A stretch of DNA of 61,791 nt, taken from assembly GCF_008801695.1 (NCBI RefSeq), contig NZ_VZPF01000022.1:1-61791 (forward strand), in the 5' to 3' direction. Positions 20,801-29,375 of the stretch are shown here, piece by piece (the stretch's first letter is position 1; each line of letters begins with the position of its first letter). The stretch comes from Pantoea stewartii subsp. stewartii. GTDB taxonomy: Bacteria; Pseudomonadota; Gammaproteobacteria; Enterobacterales; Enterobacteriaceae. The notes under the pieces are model-generated. The model had not been told where the DNA came from, did no database searches, and was given only the letters and a program-made list of their open reading frames with translations. The position numbers were made by a program, and so were the translations under genes.

Positions 20801-21709
20801 CCCGACTGGCAGGGCGCTGACGGAAAAAATACCGCGGCTTCGCCACTGGGGCAAAAAAGCGATCAGATTGACTTTAGCAAGTGGCCTGCGGTGCAGTTTC
20901 AGTGTGCAGAATGCTGGCTGATGGGACAAAAATACGGGCGCGTTTCCGCCGGGCTGCAACCTAAAGGAAGTACGTTAGCACTTACTAATGGCTTGGTGGA
21001 TACAGGCAGTTCGCGTCTGAATATTCAGGGCGAATGGGTTAACCGGCCCAACGACCAGCGTACCTCGCTGAAAGGCACCTTGCAGGGCAGCAACATCAAT
21101 AACACAACCAACTGGTTCGGCGTAAATACGCCATTACGCGATGCACCTTTCAAAATTAACTATGACCTGCACTGGCGCGCTGCACCCTGGCAACCATCAG
21201 CGGAAACGCTGAGCGGCACACTGAAAACACACTTTGGTAAAGGCCAGATAACGGATGTGGATACCGGTGCGGCGGGGCAGATTTTGCGCCTGCTCAGTTT
21301 TGATGCACTGCTACGTAAACTGCGTTTCGACTTCAGTGATACTTTTAAACAGGGTTTCTATTTCGATTCAATCAATGGTACCGCCTGGATTGAAGATGGC
21401 GTCATCCGTACTGATAACCTGTCAGTCGATGGGCTGGAGGCGGATATCGCCATGCAGGGCAATATGGATCTTGTGAAGCGACGGATTGATATGGAAGCCA
21501 TAGTTACCCCGGAAATTTCCGCCTCCGTTGGTGTCGCCACCGCGTTCGCGATTAACCCGGTCGTCGGGGCCGCGGTATTCGCGGCCAGTAAGGTTCTGGG
21601 GCCGCTCTGGAGTAAAATTTCTGTGCTGCGCTATCACATCAGCGGCCCGCTCGATAAGCCCAAAATTGACGAGGTTATGCGTAAGCCACGCGAAACCTAT
21701 AACAAGTGA
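17882..21709 (+). CDS. yhdP: AsmA-like inter-membrane phospholipid transport protein YhdP
   Basis: This 1275-residue protein (E. coli YhdP 1266) has one N-terminal transmembrane helix (about 7-29) and a very long beta-rich periplasmic body that ends in an AsmA/DUF3971 C-terminal region. In E. coli, YhdP, TamB and YdbH redundantly carry phospholipids from the inner to the outer membrane. The GTG start at 17882, with AGGAGAGG eight bases upstream, matches the family start MRQLPR. It lies 65 nt before tldD. Confidence 0.95.
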   Translation: MRQLPRVMLLLLATVIVIVALLVSALRLAMPHLDNYRSQVLEFVSDVSGANVNASQLKGKWENFGPTLQIRDLNVDMKQTGTLSIARITVALDVWQSLLHWRWQFRDLTFWQLHFNSTQPLLTSDNEKHSFRLTQINDLFLRQFDHFDLRDSTIGFITPSGQHAELAIPKLTWLNEHTRHRAEGEVSLSSFTGQHGVVQVRLDLNDNEGLLNDGRIWMQADDVDMRPWLGRWVRDNTRLDSARFSLAAWVTLRDGDIYAGDLLLSQGGASWQGESGPHTLNVDGLTAHLSRYKNGWVVTVPQTKLSTDGNAWPAGHFSLFWQPQDEQMLGSNSEAEVRVRATQLALDRIAPLVPLFAPLSPALFDNWRALRPRGTIDGLALDIPLAQPEQTRFQVKWRDFSWQYWKLVPGISHLNGEATGSLNDGQAAIAMGQATVPYGDMFQAPLEIKQITGNLNWTQDKQGLTLAGHDLDIQARSLWAHGDFRYQQNSDAQPQLNILAGINVTNAGDAWRYFPTPIMGHSLTHYLSGAIKGGKVSNATLLFNGNPALFPFQHNDGMFQVWVPLRQATYAFQPGWPDLSNLDIDLNFLNDGLWMNAPLAKLGEVDARNVSAVIPDYLKEKLIINGDISGDGQQIGEYFQHTPLKSSLGAALEQLQVKGLTKGHLKLDIPLNGKDVHACGDVQMNNNSLHIKPLNTTMTHLTGQFRYNNGNLESDTLQANWFGQPIDVSFTTQENPDDFGVNVKLQADWQLAKINDIPRQISSQLAGHLPWQGEVNVTLPHKGGAHYAVQLKGDGKEVSSRLPPPLHKKAGESLPVTVNANGDLTHFDLSGSVDERHRFNSRWLLEPTLRVERGIWLNDTKTTPALPDRSGMVLNLPALDGEAWAALLMAGEGGAASPTGEHKMGGATLPGNIILRSPAVSLAGQEWHDVDTTVTQEMGGKTQVKVNAKELRGQLTTSPSAAWQVALDYLYYNPDWQGADGKNTAASPLGQKSDQIDFSKWPAVQFQCAECWLMGQKYGRVSAGLQPKGSTLALTNGLVDTGSSRLNIQGEWVNRPNDQRTSLKGTLQGSNINNTTNWFGVNTPLRDAPFKINYDLHWRAAPWQPSAETLSGTLKTHFGKGQITDVDTGAAGQILRLLSFDALLRKLRFDFSDTFKQGFYFDSINGTAWIEDGVIRTDNLSVDGLEADIAMQGNMDLVKRRIDMEAIVTPEISASVGVATAFAINPVVGAAVFAASKVLGPLWSKISVLRYHISGPLDKPKIDEVMRKPRETYNK

Positions 21710-21774
21710 TATTTGACGGCGTAACATAATTGCCTCAGGCTATGAATATCCGAGCACATATTGAGTGAGAAACG

Positions 21775-23220
21775 ATGACTCTGAATCTGGTAAGTGAGCA
21801 GTTGCTAACTGCTAACAACATTAATCAGCAGGACCTTTTTTCCCTGTTAGGGCAGCTTTCAGAACGTCGTCTGGACTATGCCGATCTTTATTTTCAGTCC
21901 AGCTTCCACGAATCCTGGGTTCTGGAAGATAAAATCATTAAAGATGGTTCCTACCATATCGATCAGGGCGTGGGTGTCCGCGCCGTCAGCGGCGAAAAAA
22001 CCGGCTTCGCCTATGCCGATCAGATCACAATGAATGCCCTGCGTCTGTCATCAGAAGCGGCCCGCAGCATCGTACGCGAGCAGGGGAATGGCAAGGCGCA
22101 CACGCTGTCAGCCGTCGTCAACCGCGCGCTCTATGCGCCTGTCGATCCGCTTGGCAGCCTCAGCCGTGAAGACAAAATCGCCCTGTTACATCGTGTTGAC
22201 CAGGTTGCGCGGGCTGCTGACCCACGGGTTCAGGAAGTGAATGCCAGCCTGACCGGCGTATATGAGCAGGTCCTGGTGGCGGCAACCGATGGTACCCTGG
22301 CCGCCGATGTGCGTCCGCTGGTGCGTCTGTCCATCAGCGTTCAGGTGGAAGATCAAGGCAAACGCGAACGGGGTACCAGCGGTGGCGGTGCGCGTACTGG
22401 CTACGCGTTTTTCCTCGCTGATGAAAATGGCGATGTGCGCGCTGATGCCTGGGCACGCGAAGCGGTACGCATGGCACTGGTCAATCTTTCCGCAGTGGCT
22501 GCGCCTGCAGGCGCTTTACCGGTGGTGCTGGGGGCGGGCTGGCCAGGCGTGCTGCTGCATGAAGCGGTAGGTCATGGTCTGGAAGGCGACTTCAATCGCC
22601 GTGGAACCTCCGTTTTTAGCGGTAAGATGGGCCAACTGGTGGCGTCTGACCTTTGTACGGTGGTTGATGATGGCACGATCGAGGGATTACGCGGTTCACT
22701 GGCTATTGACGATGAAGGCGTACCCGGACAGTACAACGTACTGATTGAAAATGGCGTATTGAAAGGCTACATGCAGGACAAGCTGAATGCCCGGCTGATG
22801 GGCGTGAATCCTACCGGAAACGGTCGTCGCGAATCTTATGCGCACCTGCCAATGCCTCGTATGACCAACACCTACATGCTGGCGGGTAAATCGACGCCGC
22901 AGGACATTATTGAAAGTGTGGAATACGGGTTGTATGCGCCTAATTTTGGTGGCGGCCAGGTCGATATTACGTCGGGTAAATTTGTGTTCTCCACGTCCGA
23001 AGCCTATCTGATTGAGAAAGGCAAAGTCACCAAACCGGTAAAAGGGGCGACATTGATCGGCTCCGGTATTGAGGCAATGCAGCAAATCTCTATGGTTGGC
23101 AACGATCTGGCGCTCGATAAAGGCGTTGGCGTGTGCGGTAAAGAAGGCCAGAGTCTGCCGGTTGGCGTGGGCCAGCCTACGCTCAAGCTGGACAAGCTGA
23201 CTATCGGCGGCACCGCCTGA
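21775..23220 (+). CDS. tldD: Metalloprotease subunit TldD
   Basis: This 481-residue protein has the same length as E. coli TldD. It forms a heterodimeric zinc protease with TldE (PmbA), which degrades unfolded peptides, the CcdA antitoxin and the microcin B17 leader. The zinc motif HEAVGH sits in [13 protein letters not shown] (about 261-273), with further ligands toward the C-terminal C-G-K-E-G-Q segment. It is the last gene of the plus-strand block, followed by a strong terminator. Confidence 0.97.
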   Translation: MTLNLVSEQLLTANNINQQDLFSLLGQLSERRLDYADLYFQSSFHESWVLEDKIIKDGSYHIDQGVGVRAVSGEKTGFAYADQITMNALRLSSEAARSIVREQGNGKAHTLSAVVNRALYAPVDPLGSLSREDKIALLHRVDQVARAADPRVQEVNASLTGVYEQVLVAATDGTLAADVRPLVRLSISVQVEDQGKRERGTSGGGARTGYAFFLADENGDVRADAWAREAVRMALVNLSAVAAPAGALPVVLGAGWPGVLLHEAVGHGLEGDFNRRGTSVFSGKMGQLVASDLCTVVDDGTIEGLRGSLAIDDEGVPGQYNVLIENGVLKGYMQDKLNARLMGVNPTGNGRRESYAHLPMPRMTNTYMLAGKSTPQDIIESVEYGLYAPNFGGGQVDITSGKFVFSTSEAYLIEKGKVTKPVKGATLIGSGIEAMQQISMVGNDLALDKGVGVCGKEGQSLPVGVGQPTLKLDKLTIGGTA

Positions 23221-23231
23221 TTAGCCTGACA

Positions 23232-23257
23232 AACCCGCCTGCTGGCGGGTTTTTTTA
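23232..23257 (+). terminator. intrinsic terminator of tldD
   Basis: ACCCGCC and GGCGGGT form a GC-rich stem around TGCT, followed by seven T. It lies 12 nt after the tldD stop. Confidence 0.93.
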
Positions 23258-23400
23258 GTGCGCTACTATTACATCCTGAAGGCGCCCCATTCAGTAAACG
23301 CTGGCGCGATTTTCCTGTCTCTGCCGTAAATGATGCCTGTTTAAAGTCCTGCCCCGCACCTTTGTGATGCCCTGTTGAGTACCTTGCTAAAGGCGAAGGG

Positions 23401-24318
23401 CTATGTCTTTCGGTGCTGCTTGTACTGCTCGGCAACCTGTTCAAAGTAGTGCGTCAGGTAGTCGATACAGACCTGAACTTTCAGCGGCAGCTTGTCTTTT
23501 TCGGTGTATAACGCATAAACCGGACGCGGGTCGGATTGATAGTGTGGGAATAAAATATCGATCTCTCCGCTCTTGATCTCATCTGCCACCCACATCATCG
23601 GGACATAGGCGATGCCGTTGCCTGCCTTAAGCCAGCGAATTAACGTCTGGGAGTCATTGGTGACGAAACGCCCCTGAGGTGACAAACGAGTCACAAGGCC
23701 TTCGGGTGCAATCAATTCAAAATTGTTGTCGGGGCGGACGCTGTATTCCAGCCAGGCGAATTTTGTAATGTCCGCCGGTTTTTCGGGTGTTCCATGCTGC
23801 GCCAGGTAGGATTTAGCGGCACACACCACCATGGGCATTGCGCCCAGCCTGCGTGAAAACAGACTGGAATCTTTCAATGCGCCCACCCGAATAACCACGT
23901 CCAGGCCATCGGCGATTAAATCGGGGGCAGGAATGCCGGTGACAAGATTGACACTCAGGCCGGGATAGTCACGCAACATATCACTGGTCATGCCGGCCAG
24001 GACGTTCTGCGCCATCGTGGAGGAACTGCCAATCCGTAACACCCCGACAGGCGTATTATTAAACGCATATAACTGCTCATGTACCTGGCTGGCTTCAGCC
24101 AGCATGCGGCGGCAACCCTGATAGTAAATTTTCCCCGCTTCGGTCAGGCCAATGCTGCGTGTGCTGCGATTGAGTAACTTAACCTGAAGGGCATCTTCCA
24201 GCCTGGCGATTATCTGGCTGATGGATGACACGCTGAGATGAAGCTGTCGTGCGGCCGCCGTGAAAGAACCTAATTCAACCACTTTGGCAAATATCGACAT
24301 ACCTTTAAGTCGTTCCAT
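23401..24318 (-). CDS. aaeR: LysR-family transcriptional activator AaeR
   Basis: This 305-residue LysR regulator has an N-terminal winged helix-turn-helix (GSFTAAARQLHLSVSSISQIIARLE, about 17-41) and a periplasmic-binding-like effector domain. It is divergent from aaeX, as is E. coli aaeR, which activates the aromatic carboxylic-acid efflux genes aaeXAB in response to p-hydroxybenzoate-type compounds. The gene looks intact although its target operon is damaged. Confidence 0.92.
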   Translation of the reverse strand: MERLKGMSIFAKVVELGSFTAAARQLHLSVSSISQIIARLEDALQVKLLNRSTRSIGLTEAGKIYYQGCRRMLAEASQVHEQLYAFNNTPVGVLRIGSSSTMAQNVLAGMTSDMLRDYPGLSVNLVTGIPAPDLIADGLDVVIRVGALKDSSLFSRRLGAMPMVVCAAKSYLAQHGTPEKPADITKFAWLEYSVRPDNNFELIAPEGLVTRLSPQGRFVTNDSQTLIRWLKAGNGIAYVPMMWVADEIKSGEIDILFPHYQSDPRPVYALYTEKDKLPLKVQVCIDYLTHYFEQVAEQYKQHRKT

Positions 24319-24332
24319 TGTTTACTCTGGCT

Positions 24333-24354
24333 AAAAAGTGATTTAGATCACATT
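24333..24354. promoter_or_regulatory. CRP-binding site candidate, aaeR-aaeX region
   Basis: GTGATTTAGATCACA is a near-perfect CRP half-site pair (consensus TGTGA-N6-TCACA with one mismatch), starting 15 bp from the aaeR ATG. It could let cAMP-CRP repress aaeR or act on divergent aaeX. The remaining 190 bp to aaeX presumably holds the AaeR operator, which I cannot localise. Confidence 0.65.
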
Positions 24355-24547
24355 CAGTAGAAAACGTATAGTTAAGCGCGTTACTATAAGCGTACCGGGG
24401 TATCACCTGGCGACGCTTCATTACCTGAAAACACCCGATGATACGCTATTATTAAGCCAGCCGTAGTTCAGATGTGGCTTAGGGCGCAGGCTTTTGCGTC
24501 GATCAAGGCGGTGGACTATCCCGGCCGTGTCGAACTAAGGATTTTTA

Positions 24548-24751
24548 ATGAGTGTACTTCCGGTCTTTGTTATGTTTGGGCTCTCTTTTCCGCCCATTTT
24601 TATCGAACTCATCGTTTCACTTATGCTGTTTTGGCTGGTGAAACGCGTGCTGACGCCCAGTGGTATTTACGATCTTGTCTGGCACCCGGCACTCTTCAAT
24701 ACAGCTCTCTACTGCTGTGTATTTTATTTAGTATCCCGTTTATTCGTTTGA
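24548..24751 (+). CDS. aaeX: AaeX family membrane protein (DUF1656)
   Basis: This 67-residue protein has two hydrophobic segments (about 5-28 and 45-65) and starts [11 protein letters not shown], as AaeX does. Its role in the AaeAB efflux pump is not known. It lies 7 nt before aaeA and is the first gene of aaeXAB, facing away from aaeR. The start has AAGGA at the right spacing. Confidence 0.93.
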   Translation: MSVLPVFVMFGLSFPPIFIELIVSLMLFWLVKRVLTPSGIYDLVWHPALFNTALYCCVFYLVSRLFV

Positions 24752-24758
24752 GGTTTAC

Positions 24759-25691
24759 GTGAACACGCTTATAAGAAAAATCGCGCGTTACGCGATCACC
24801 ATCCTGCTGGTCATCATCGCCGTTATCATCATATTCCGTGCCTGGGTGTTCTACACCGAATCGCCCTGGACGCGTGATGCCAGATTTGCAGCCGACGTGG
24901 TGGCCATTTCTCCTGATGTCACTGGGTTAATTACGGATGTGCCGGTTCATGACAACCAGCTCGTTAAAAAAGGCGATACGCTGTTTGTTGTCGATCGTCC
25001 CCGCTATCAAAAGGCGCTGGATGAAGCCCAGGCGGACGTAGAATATTACCAGGCGCTGGTGAATGAAAAACGCCGTGAGGCCGGACGTCGTAACCAACTC
25101 GGCACCTCTGCGATGTCGCGTGAAGCCATCGAGCAATCCAATAACGATTTGCAAACCACAGAACACCAGCTGGCGAAATCTGTTGCGACCCGCGATCTGG
25201 CGAAAATTGATCTGGAACGGACCACGATTAAGGCACCGTCAGACGGCTGGGTGACGAACCTGAATGTTTACCAGGGTGAATTCATTACGCGCGGCTCGGT
25301 TGCGGTCGCCCTGGTGCAGCAGCACTCCTTTTATGTGCTGGCCTATCTGGAAGAGACCAAACTGCACGGCGTCAGACCGGGCTTTCGGGCAGAGATCACG
25401 CCATTGGGCAGCAACATCACCTTACGTGGCACCGTGGACAGCATTGCGGCAGGCGTAACCAACAGCAGCAGCAGTGTTGACAGCAAGGGGATGGCAACCG
25501 TTCAGTCTAATCTGGAATGGGTTCGCCTGGCTCAGCGCGTACCGGTCCGCATCCGACTTGATCAGCAGCCTGGTAATCAGTTCCCTGCCGGCACGACGGC
25601 GACCGTGGTGATTACTGGCGCGGAGGATCGTCCGCACCAGACGGTTTCACCCATGATGTCCTTCTTTAACCGCCTGCGTGAGTTTGGTTAA
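24759..25691 (+). CDS. aaeA: p-Hydroxybenzoic acid efflux pump membrane-fusion subunit AaeA
   Basis: This 310-residue periplasmic adaptor (E. coli AaeA 310) of the HlyD/EmrA type links AaeB to the outer membrane. An N-terminal transmembrane helix (about 11-32), lipoyl half-motifs ([20 protein letters not shown] and IKAPSDGWV), an intervening coiled-coil hairpin and a C-terminal beta domain are visible. The start is GTG (24759-24761) with GAGGT upstream. Its partner AaeB is truncated here, so the pump is probably inactive. Confidence 0.94.
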   Translation: MNTLIRKIARYAITILLVIIAVIIIFRAWVFYTESPWTRDARFAADVVAISPDVTGLITDVPVHDNQLVKKGDTLFVVDRPRYQKALDEAQADVEYYQALVNEKRREAGRRNQLGTSAMSREAIEQSNNDLQTTEHQLAKSVATRDLAKIDLERTTIKAPSDGWVTNLNVYQGEFITRGSVAVALVQQHSFYVLAYLEETKLHGVRPGFRAEITPLGSNITLRGTVDSIAAGVTNSSSSVDSKGMATVQSNLEWVRLAQRVPVRIRLDQQPGNQFPAGTTATVVITGAEDRPHQTVSPMMSFFNRLREFG

Positions 25692-25700
25692 GAGGGCGAT

Positions 25701-26258
25701 ATGATCGAATTTCTGCGTTTCCCGATAAAGCTGACCTTTGCGCTGGTGGCAGCGTTGATGATCGGCTTTCATCTCAACCTTGAAACACCGCGCTGGGCCG
25801 TGATGACTGCCGGGATTGTTGCAGGGGGAACGGCGTTTGCGGCAGGAGGCGATCCCTACTCTGGCGCATTACGCTATCGCGGTCTTCTGCGTATTATCGG
25901 TACTTTAATTGGCTGTGTTGCCGCCCTGGTTATCATGATTGCCACTGTGCGAGCGCCAGTGGTCATGCTGTTGCTGTGCTGTATCTGGGCCGGTTTTTGC
26001 GTATGGCTTTCGTCGCTGATTAAAGTCGAAAATTCCTATGCGCTCGGTCTCGCGGGCTATACCGCATTAATTATCGTGGTCACGGCAAACGCCAGCGGCG
26101 GCCTTACGCTGGTTCCGCAATATGCGGTGGAACGCTGTAGCGAAATTATCCTGGGCATCCTTTGCGCCATTCTGGCAGACATGATTTTTTCCCCGCGCTC
26201 CATTAAAAAAGTGATTGATGCGAACTGTATGGCAACGCTTTTCCGCTGGTGGACGTGA
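25701..26258 (+). pseudogene. aaeB: aaeB, 3'-truncated efflux pump subunit joined to an rpn fragment
   Basis: The first ~172 codons match the N-terminus of the AaeB inner-membrane efflux protein (about 655 aa in E. coli): hydrophobic helices, [27 protein letters not shown] and [11 protein letters not shown]. Homology ends at 26222-26227 (GAACTG). The frame then reads rpn-derived DNA out of frame for about ten codons to a TGA at 26256-26258. The cytoplasmic domain and second membrane domain are missing, and yhcO, which follows aaeB in E. coli, is also absent. A 185-residue membrane stub could still be made because aaeX and aaeA upstream are intact. Confidence 0.9.
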
Positions 26259-26718
26259 CGGTTATTCCGGATGAGGACATTATCGGTCACCGCAGCATGG
26301 CGGCTTTAACATTGCTGCAAAGCATATACATCAAAGAGAGTTGACAGAACTCATCGATAAGCTGGCTCCCGTCTTACTGGCTGGATATCTCTCTTCATCG
26401 CAAGTGATATCGTTGGTACACTATCTCTTGCAGGCAGGCGAAACAGCCGACGCCGACATTTTCGTCAGGACGCTGGCACAGCGAGTACCGCAACATGAGG
26501 ATGCATTGATGACTATTGCACAGCAGCTTGAGCAGAAAGGCATTGAAAAGGGCATTCAGCTCGGTGAGCAACGTGGTCTGGAGAAAGGACGCAGCGAGGG
26601 AGAGCGTGCGGCCGCGCTGAAGATCGCACGCACGATGCTGCAAAATGGTTTGCATCCCCGTGTTGTCGCCGAGATGACAGCACTCTCTGATGACGACTTA
26701 GCGCAACTCTGTCATTAA
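26222..26718 (+). pseudogene. 3' fragment of Rpn-family recombination-promoting nuclease gene, frameshifted
   Basis: Read in the right frame from GAACTGTATGGC, this encodes [19 protein letters not shown] and later the family's Gly/Glu/Lys repeat tail (IEKGIQLGEQRGLEKGRSEGE) and end motif (MTALSDDDLAQLCH). These are typical of the C-terminal half of Rpn/YhgA-type proteins with an N-terminal PD-(D/E)XK nuclease domain. The 5' half is absent. A second lesion, apparently one A lost from CAAAAG near 26317, shifts the frame and gives a TGA at 26342-26344. Downstream, a TTG at 26341 opens 125 codons in the correct frame, but without the nuclease domain. Confidence 0.82.
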
Positions 26719-26870
26719 ATACGTCACCCATTTCGCGTCAGAGCACCTCATGCGAAAGCCAGTTCCTTTCTTTTAACGCGCCTGAGTGTTGTGCCGCTGA
26801 CGCGATAGTTAGCCGATGTCCGTTTTCCTGCGCCTTACGGCTGTCAGGTTCTGCCTCGCCGTTTCAGACA

Positions 26871-26895
26871 GAAAAAAGCCCCGGCGACCGGGGCT
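26871..26895 (-). terminator. intrinsic terminator of the DUF1471 cluster
   Basis: AGCCCCGG and CCGGGGCT pair around CGA (26877-26895), followed on the minus strand by TTTTTTC. It lies about 30 nt after the stop codon of the last DUF1471 gene. Confidence 0.92.
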
Positions 26896-26923
26896 AAAGG
26901 GTTCGCCATGAACAGACGAGGAA

Positions 26924-27187
26924 CTATTTATAAAGCTGTGCGGTGAGGTGATAACTGTCACCGGTATTTGCTTCAATGATTTTGTACGCGCTTGCGCCTT
27001 GCTCATCAGCTTTTTGAGACAGCTGAGCACGATAATCAATCGGAGAGCCTGCTACACCGCTGATGCTTACGGTTCCGGCAGGTTGTAAGTTCTGTGCTTG
27101 TTCGGCGGTCACCAGCTGTGCAGCGGAAGCGCCGAATGTCATAGCAGAAAGAAGACTTACTGTTGCGATGGTTGCTTTGATGTTCAT
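26924..27187 (-). CDS. DUF1471 (YhcN/BhsA-like) periplasmic stress protein
   Basis: This 87-residue protein has a Sec signal peptide (about 1-22, cleavage after GASA) and a ~60-residue DUF1471 domain ending AQLYK. Proteins of this family (BhsA, YhcN, YdgH) are small periplasmic or surface proteins linked to acid, peroxide or biofilm responses; no biochemical activity is established. It is the last of three tandem paralogues, and shares VSISGVAGSPID and the SQKADEQGA segment with its neighbours. Confidence 0.9.
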   Translation of the reverse strand: MNIKATIATVSLLSAMTFGASAAQLVTAEQAQNLQPAGTVSISGVAGSPIDYRAQLSQKADEQGASAYKIIEANTGDSYHLTAQLYK

Positions 27188-27281
27188 GTTTATTTCCTCA
27201 TAACTGTCAACAACCTACGGAGTCAAAACACAGAGCGGGTTGTCGATTAATTTCAGATGCGGCACGATTGCCGTCGATGTA

Positions 27282-27554
27282 TTACTTATAAAGTTCAGCG
27301 GTAACGTGGAACGTATCGTCGCGATTATTTTCAATGACGCGATAGTGACCCGCACCCTGGGCATCTGCCTTTTGAGACAGAACCTGGCGAACATTCGTCT
27401 GATCGCCGTCGATGCCGCTGACGGTGATGGTTTGATTCAGGGGCTGCAGGTTCATCTCCTGCGCCTGTTGATTTGTTACCGGGCTGGCGGCATGGGCACC
27501 AAAGGACAGGAGCGAAGCCAAACTCAGGGCGGCAAAGGTTAATGTGGTTTTCAT
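27282..27554 (-). CDS. DUF1471 periplasmic stress protein, middle paralogue
   Basis: This 90-residue protein has a signal peptide (about 1-23, cleavage after GAHA) and a DUF1471 domain: ITVSGIDGDQTNVRQVLSQK, then AQGAGHYRV and the end FHVTAELYK. It is the most diverged of the three paralogues (ASPVTNQQAQEMNLQPL). A clear AGAAGAG-type ribosome-binding site lies upstream. It sits 94 bp from the next gene and 73 bp from the previous one, so each gene may have its own promoter. Confidence 0.9.
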   Translation of the reverse strand: MKTTLTFAALSLASLLSFGAHAASPVTNQQAQEMNLQPLNQTITVSGIDGDQTNVRQVLSQKADAQGAGHYRVIENNRDDTFHVTAELYK

Positions 27555-27627
27555 TACTCTTCTCCAGCAATGTTAATTAACCAGTGAGCATGTGGTCTCA
27601 TCTGGTTACCTGTCAGTTCAAACGCTT

Positions 27628-27891
27628 TTATTTGTACAACTCAGCGGTGGCGTGATAGTTGCCATCGTTGTAAGCCTCGATAACACGAAAAGCTTTAGCG
27701 CCGTGTTGATCCGCTTTCTCACTCAGTTGCTGTCTGATATCTGATGGTGCACCGGCGACACCACTAACGCTCACAGTGCCGACAGACTGCAGATTCTGAG
27801 CACCCGCAGCAGAAACATATTCAGCTGCAGATGCACCAAATGACAGGGTAGAGAGAATGCTTAAAGCAGCGATGGTAGTTTTAATTTTCAT
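27628..27891 (-). CDS. yhcN: DUF1471 periplasmic stress protein, YhcN-like
   Basis: This 87-residue protein has a signal peptide (about 1-22, cleavage after GASA) and a DUF1471 domain ending ATAELYK. Its position between aae and argR matches E. coli yhcN, a cytoplasmic-acid and peroxide stress gene, so the symbol is given by synteny. A CRP-like site lies 41 bp upstream of the start. Which of the three paralogues is the true YhcN orthologue is not certain. Confidence 0.85.
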   Translation of the reverse strand: MKIKTTIAALSILSTLSFGASAAEYVSAAGAQNLQSVGTVSVSGVAGAPSDIRQQLSEKADQHGAKAFRVIEAYNDGNYHATAELYK

Positions 27892-28376
27892 GAAAGATGT
27901 CCTCGTCGTGGCTGTTCTTCTTTTTTATTAGTGTGATTCACATCACGAAAGTAAGCATAGGACTAATAACGGCAGAAATTAATATCTGCCTAATAATGTT
28001 TTGTCGTCATACTTTAACCTTATGGGATTTTTTTATAACTAAACGTTATTAAAAGCGGTTAAAAAACGGCCTTTAGCAGGTATTTACTTATAAAAACAGT
28101 AAGATGCGCAACTTTAACTTTTGGTGCGGAAATTTATGGTCGATCAGGCTGCTTGTGAACATAACCTCAAAGGATAGCACCATCGATGCGGTGCAGAGCA
28201 GTGTAAAATAGCGTGGAAAAGTAGTCAGGATAAAGGGTATGACCAATAGTACAAGGTAAATAGCGGCAATGAGATAGGCTCAACTCGTTGATAATAGAGC
28301 GTTTAAACAGAAGAGAACACAAGGAGGGACGCGCTGCAGATCAACCGGCAGATGCGCTGCCGGTCAGAGATAAAGG
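27892..28376 (-). other. yhcN-argR intergenic region with CRP-like site
   Basis: These 485 bp hold no gene. A CRP-like site TGTGATTCACATCACG lies at 27932-27947 (TGTGA-N6-TCACG), upstream of the minus-strand DUF1471 genes. A hairpin ACCGGCAG/CTGCCGGT (28344-28364) just past the argR stop lacks a T-run and may be its weak terminator. The AT-rich middle (about 27960-28120) shows no further structure I can support. Confidence 0.55.
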
Positions 28377-28848
<472 letters not shown>

Positions 28849-28902
28849 AATTTACCAGTATACGTAAGACAAACCGCGAACCAGGCCGCAGCAAAGACAT
28901 TA

Positions 28903-28931
28903 TTATGCATATAAATGAATTTTTATGCAAT
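28903..28931 (-). promoter_or_regulatory. ARG box pair (ArgR operator) of argR
   Basis: The minus strand reads TTGCATAAAAATTCATTTAT followed by ATGCATAA. It matches the tandem ARG boxes (consensus AATGAATAATTATTCATT) that overlap the argR promoter in E. coli, and it lies 55-83 bp upstream of the ATG. Autoregulation would need a functional ArgR. Confidence 0.75.
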
Positions 28932-29375
28932 AGGTTGTTAATTGTACTGCGAGGTCATCATCGCGGGCGGCGATAATAGCAAAGAATCTCCTCAGACCAA
29001 AACCCAGCTCACAGCCTGAAAAGGCAAAGGTGTTATATTATTGATGAGGTAAGAAAATAAAAATGTACATTGCCGATCTCTTTCTGCGGATAATACGGTT
29101 GCCAGTTCACGGGTATAATGTTTACAGCCTGTTAGTGAGAATGATGCCTTCATCATTTGTTACTAAAGTAAGCCTGAACCGGGAATTGCCTGACTCGCGT
29201 GAGTAACCTGGCGAGTAAGGGACAGGAAGATGATGTGTCATTTTTTATCCGGCGCTTCTGTATTGAAGCAGGTAGAGCAGGCACCGGACAAACGTCATCC
29301 ACTGAGCCGTTGGTTACGCTCTGATACAGATGGAATATCGGATCTTCTCTGCCCCACCTTAATAAGGAGTTATGA
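28932..29375 (+). other. mdh promoter region and long 5' leader
   Basis: The argR-mdh gap is 527 bp. A TATAAT at 29114-29119 is the best -10 candidate for mdh, with no good -35, which would leave a leader of about 250 nt. The leader holds hairpins such as ACTCGC...GCGAGT (29193-29216) and GCTTC-TGTATT-GAAGC inside a CCGG...CCGG-closed segment (about 29251-29287). No gene is evident. Confidence 0.45.
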
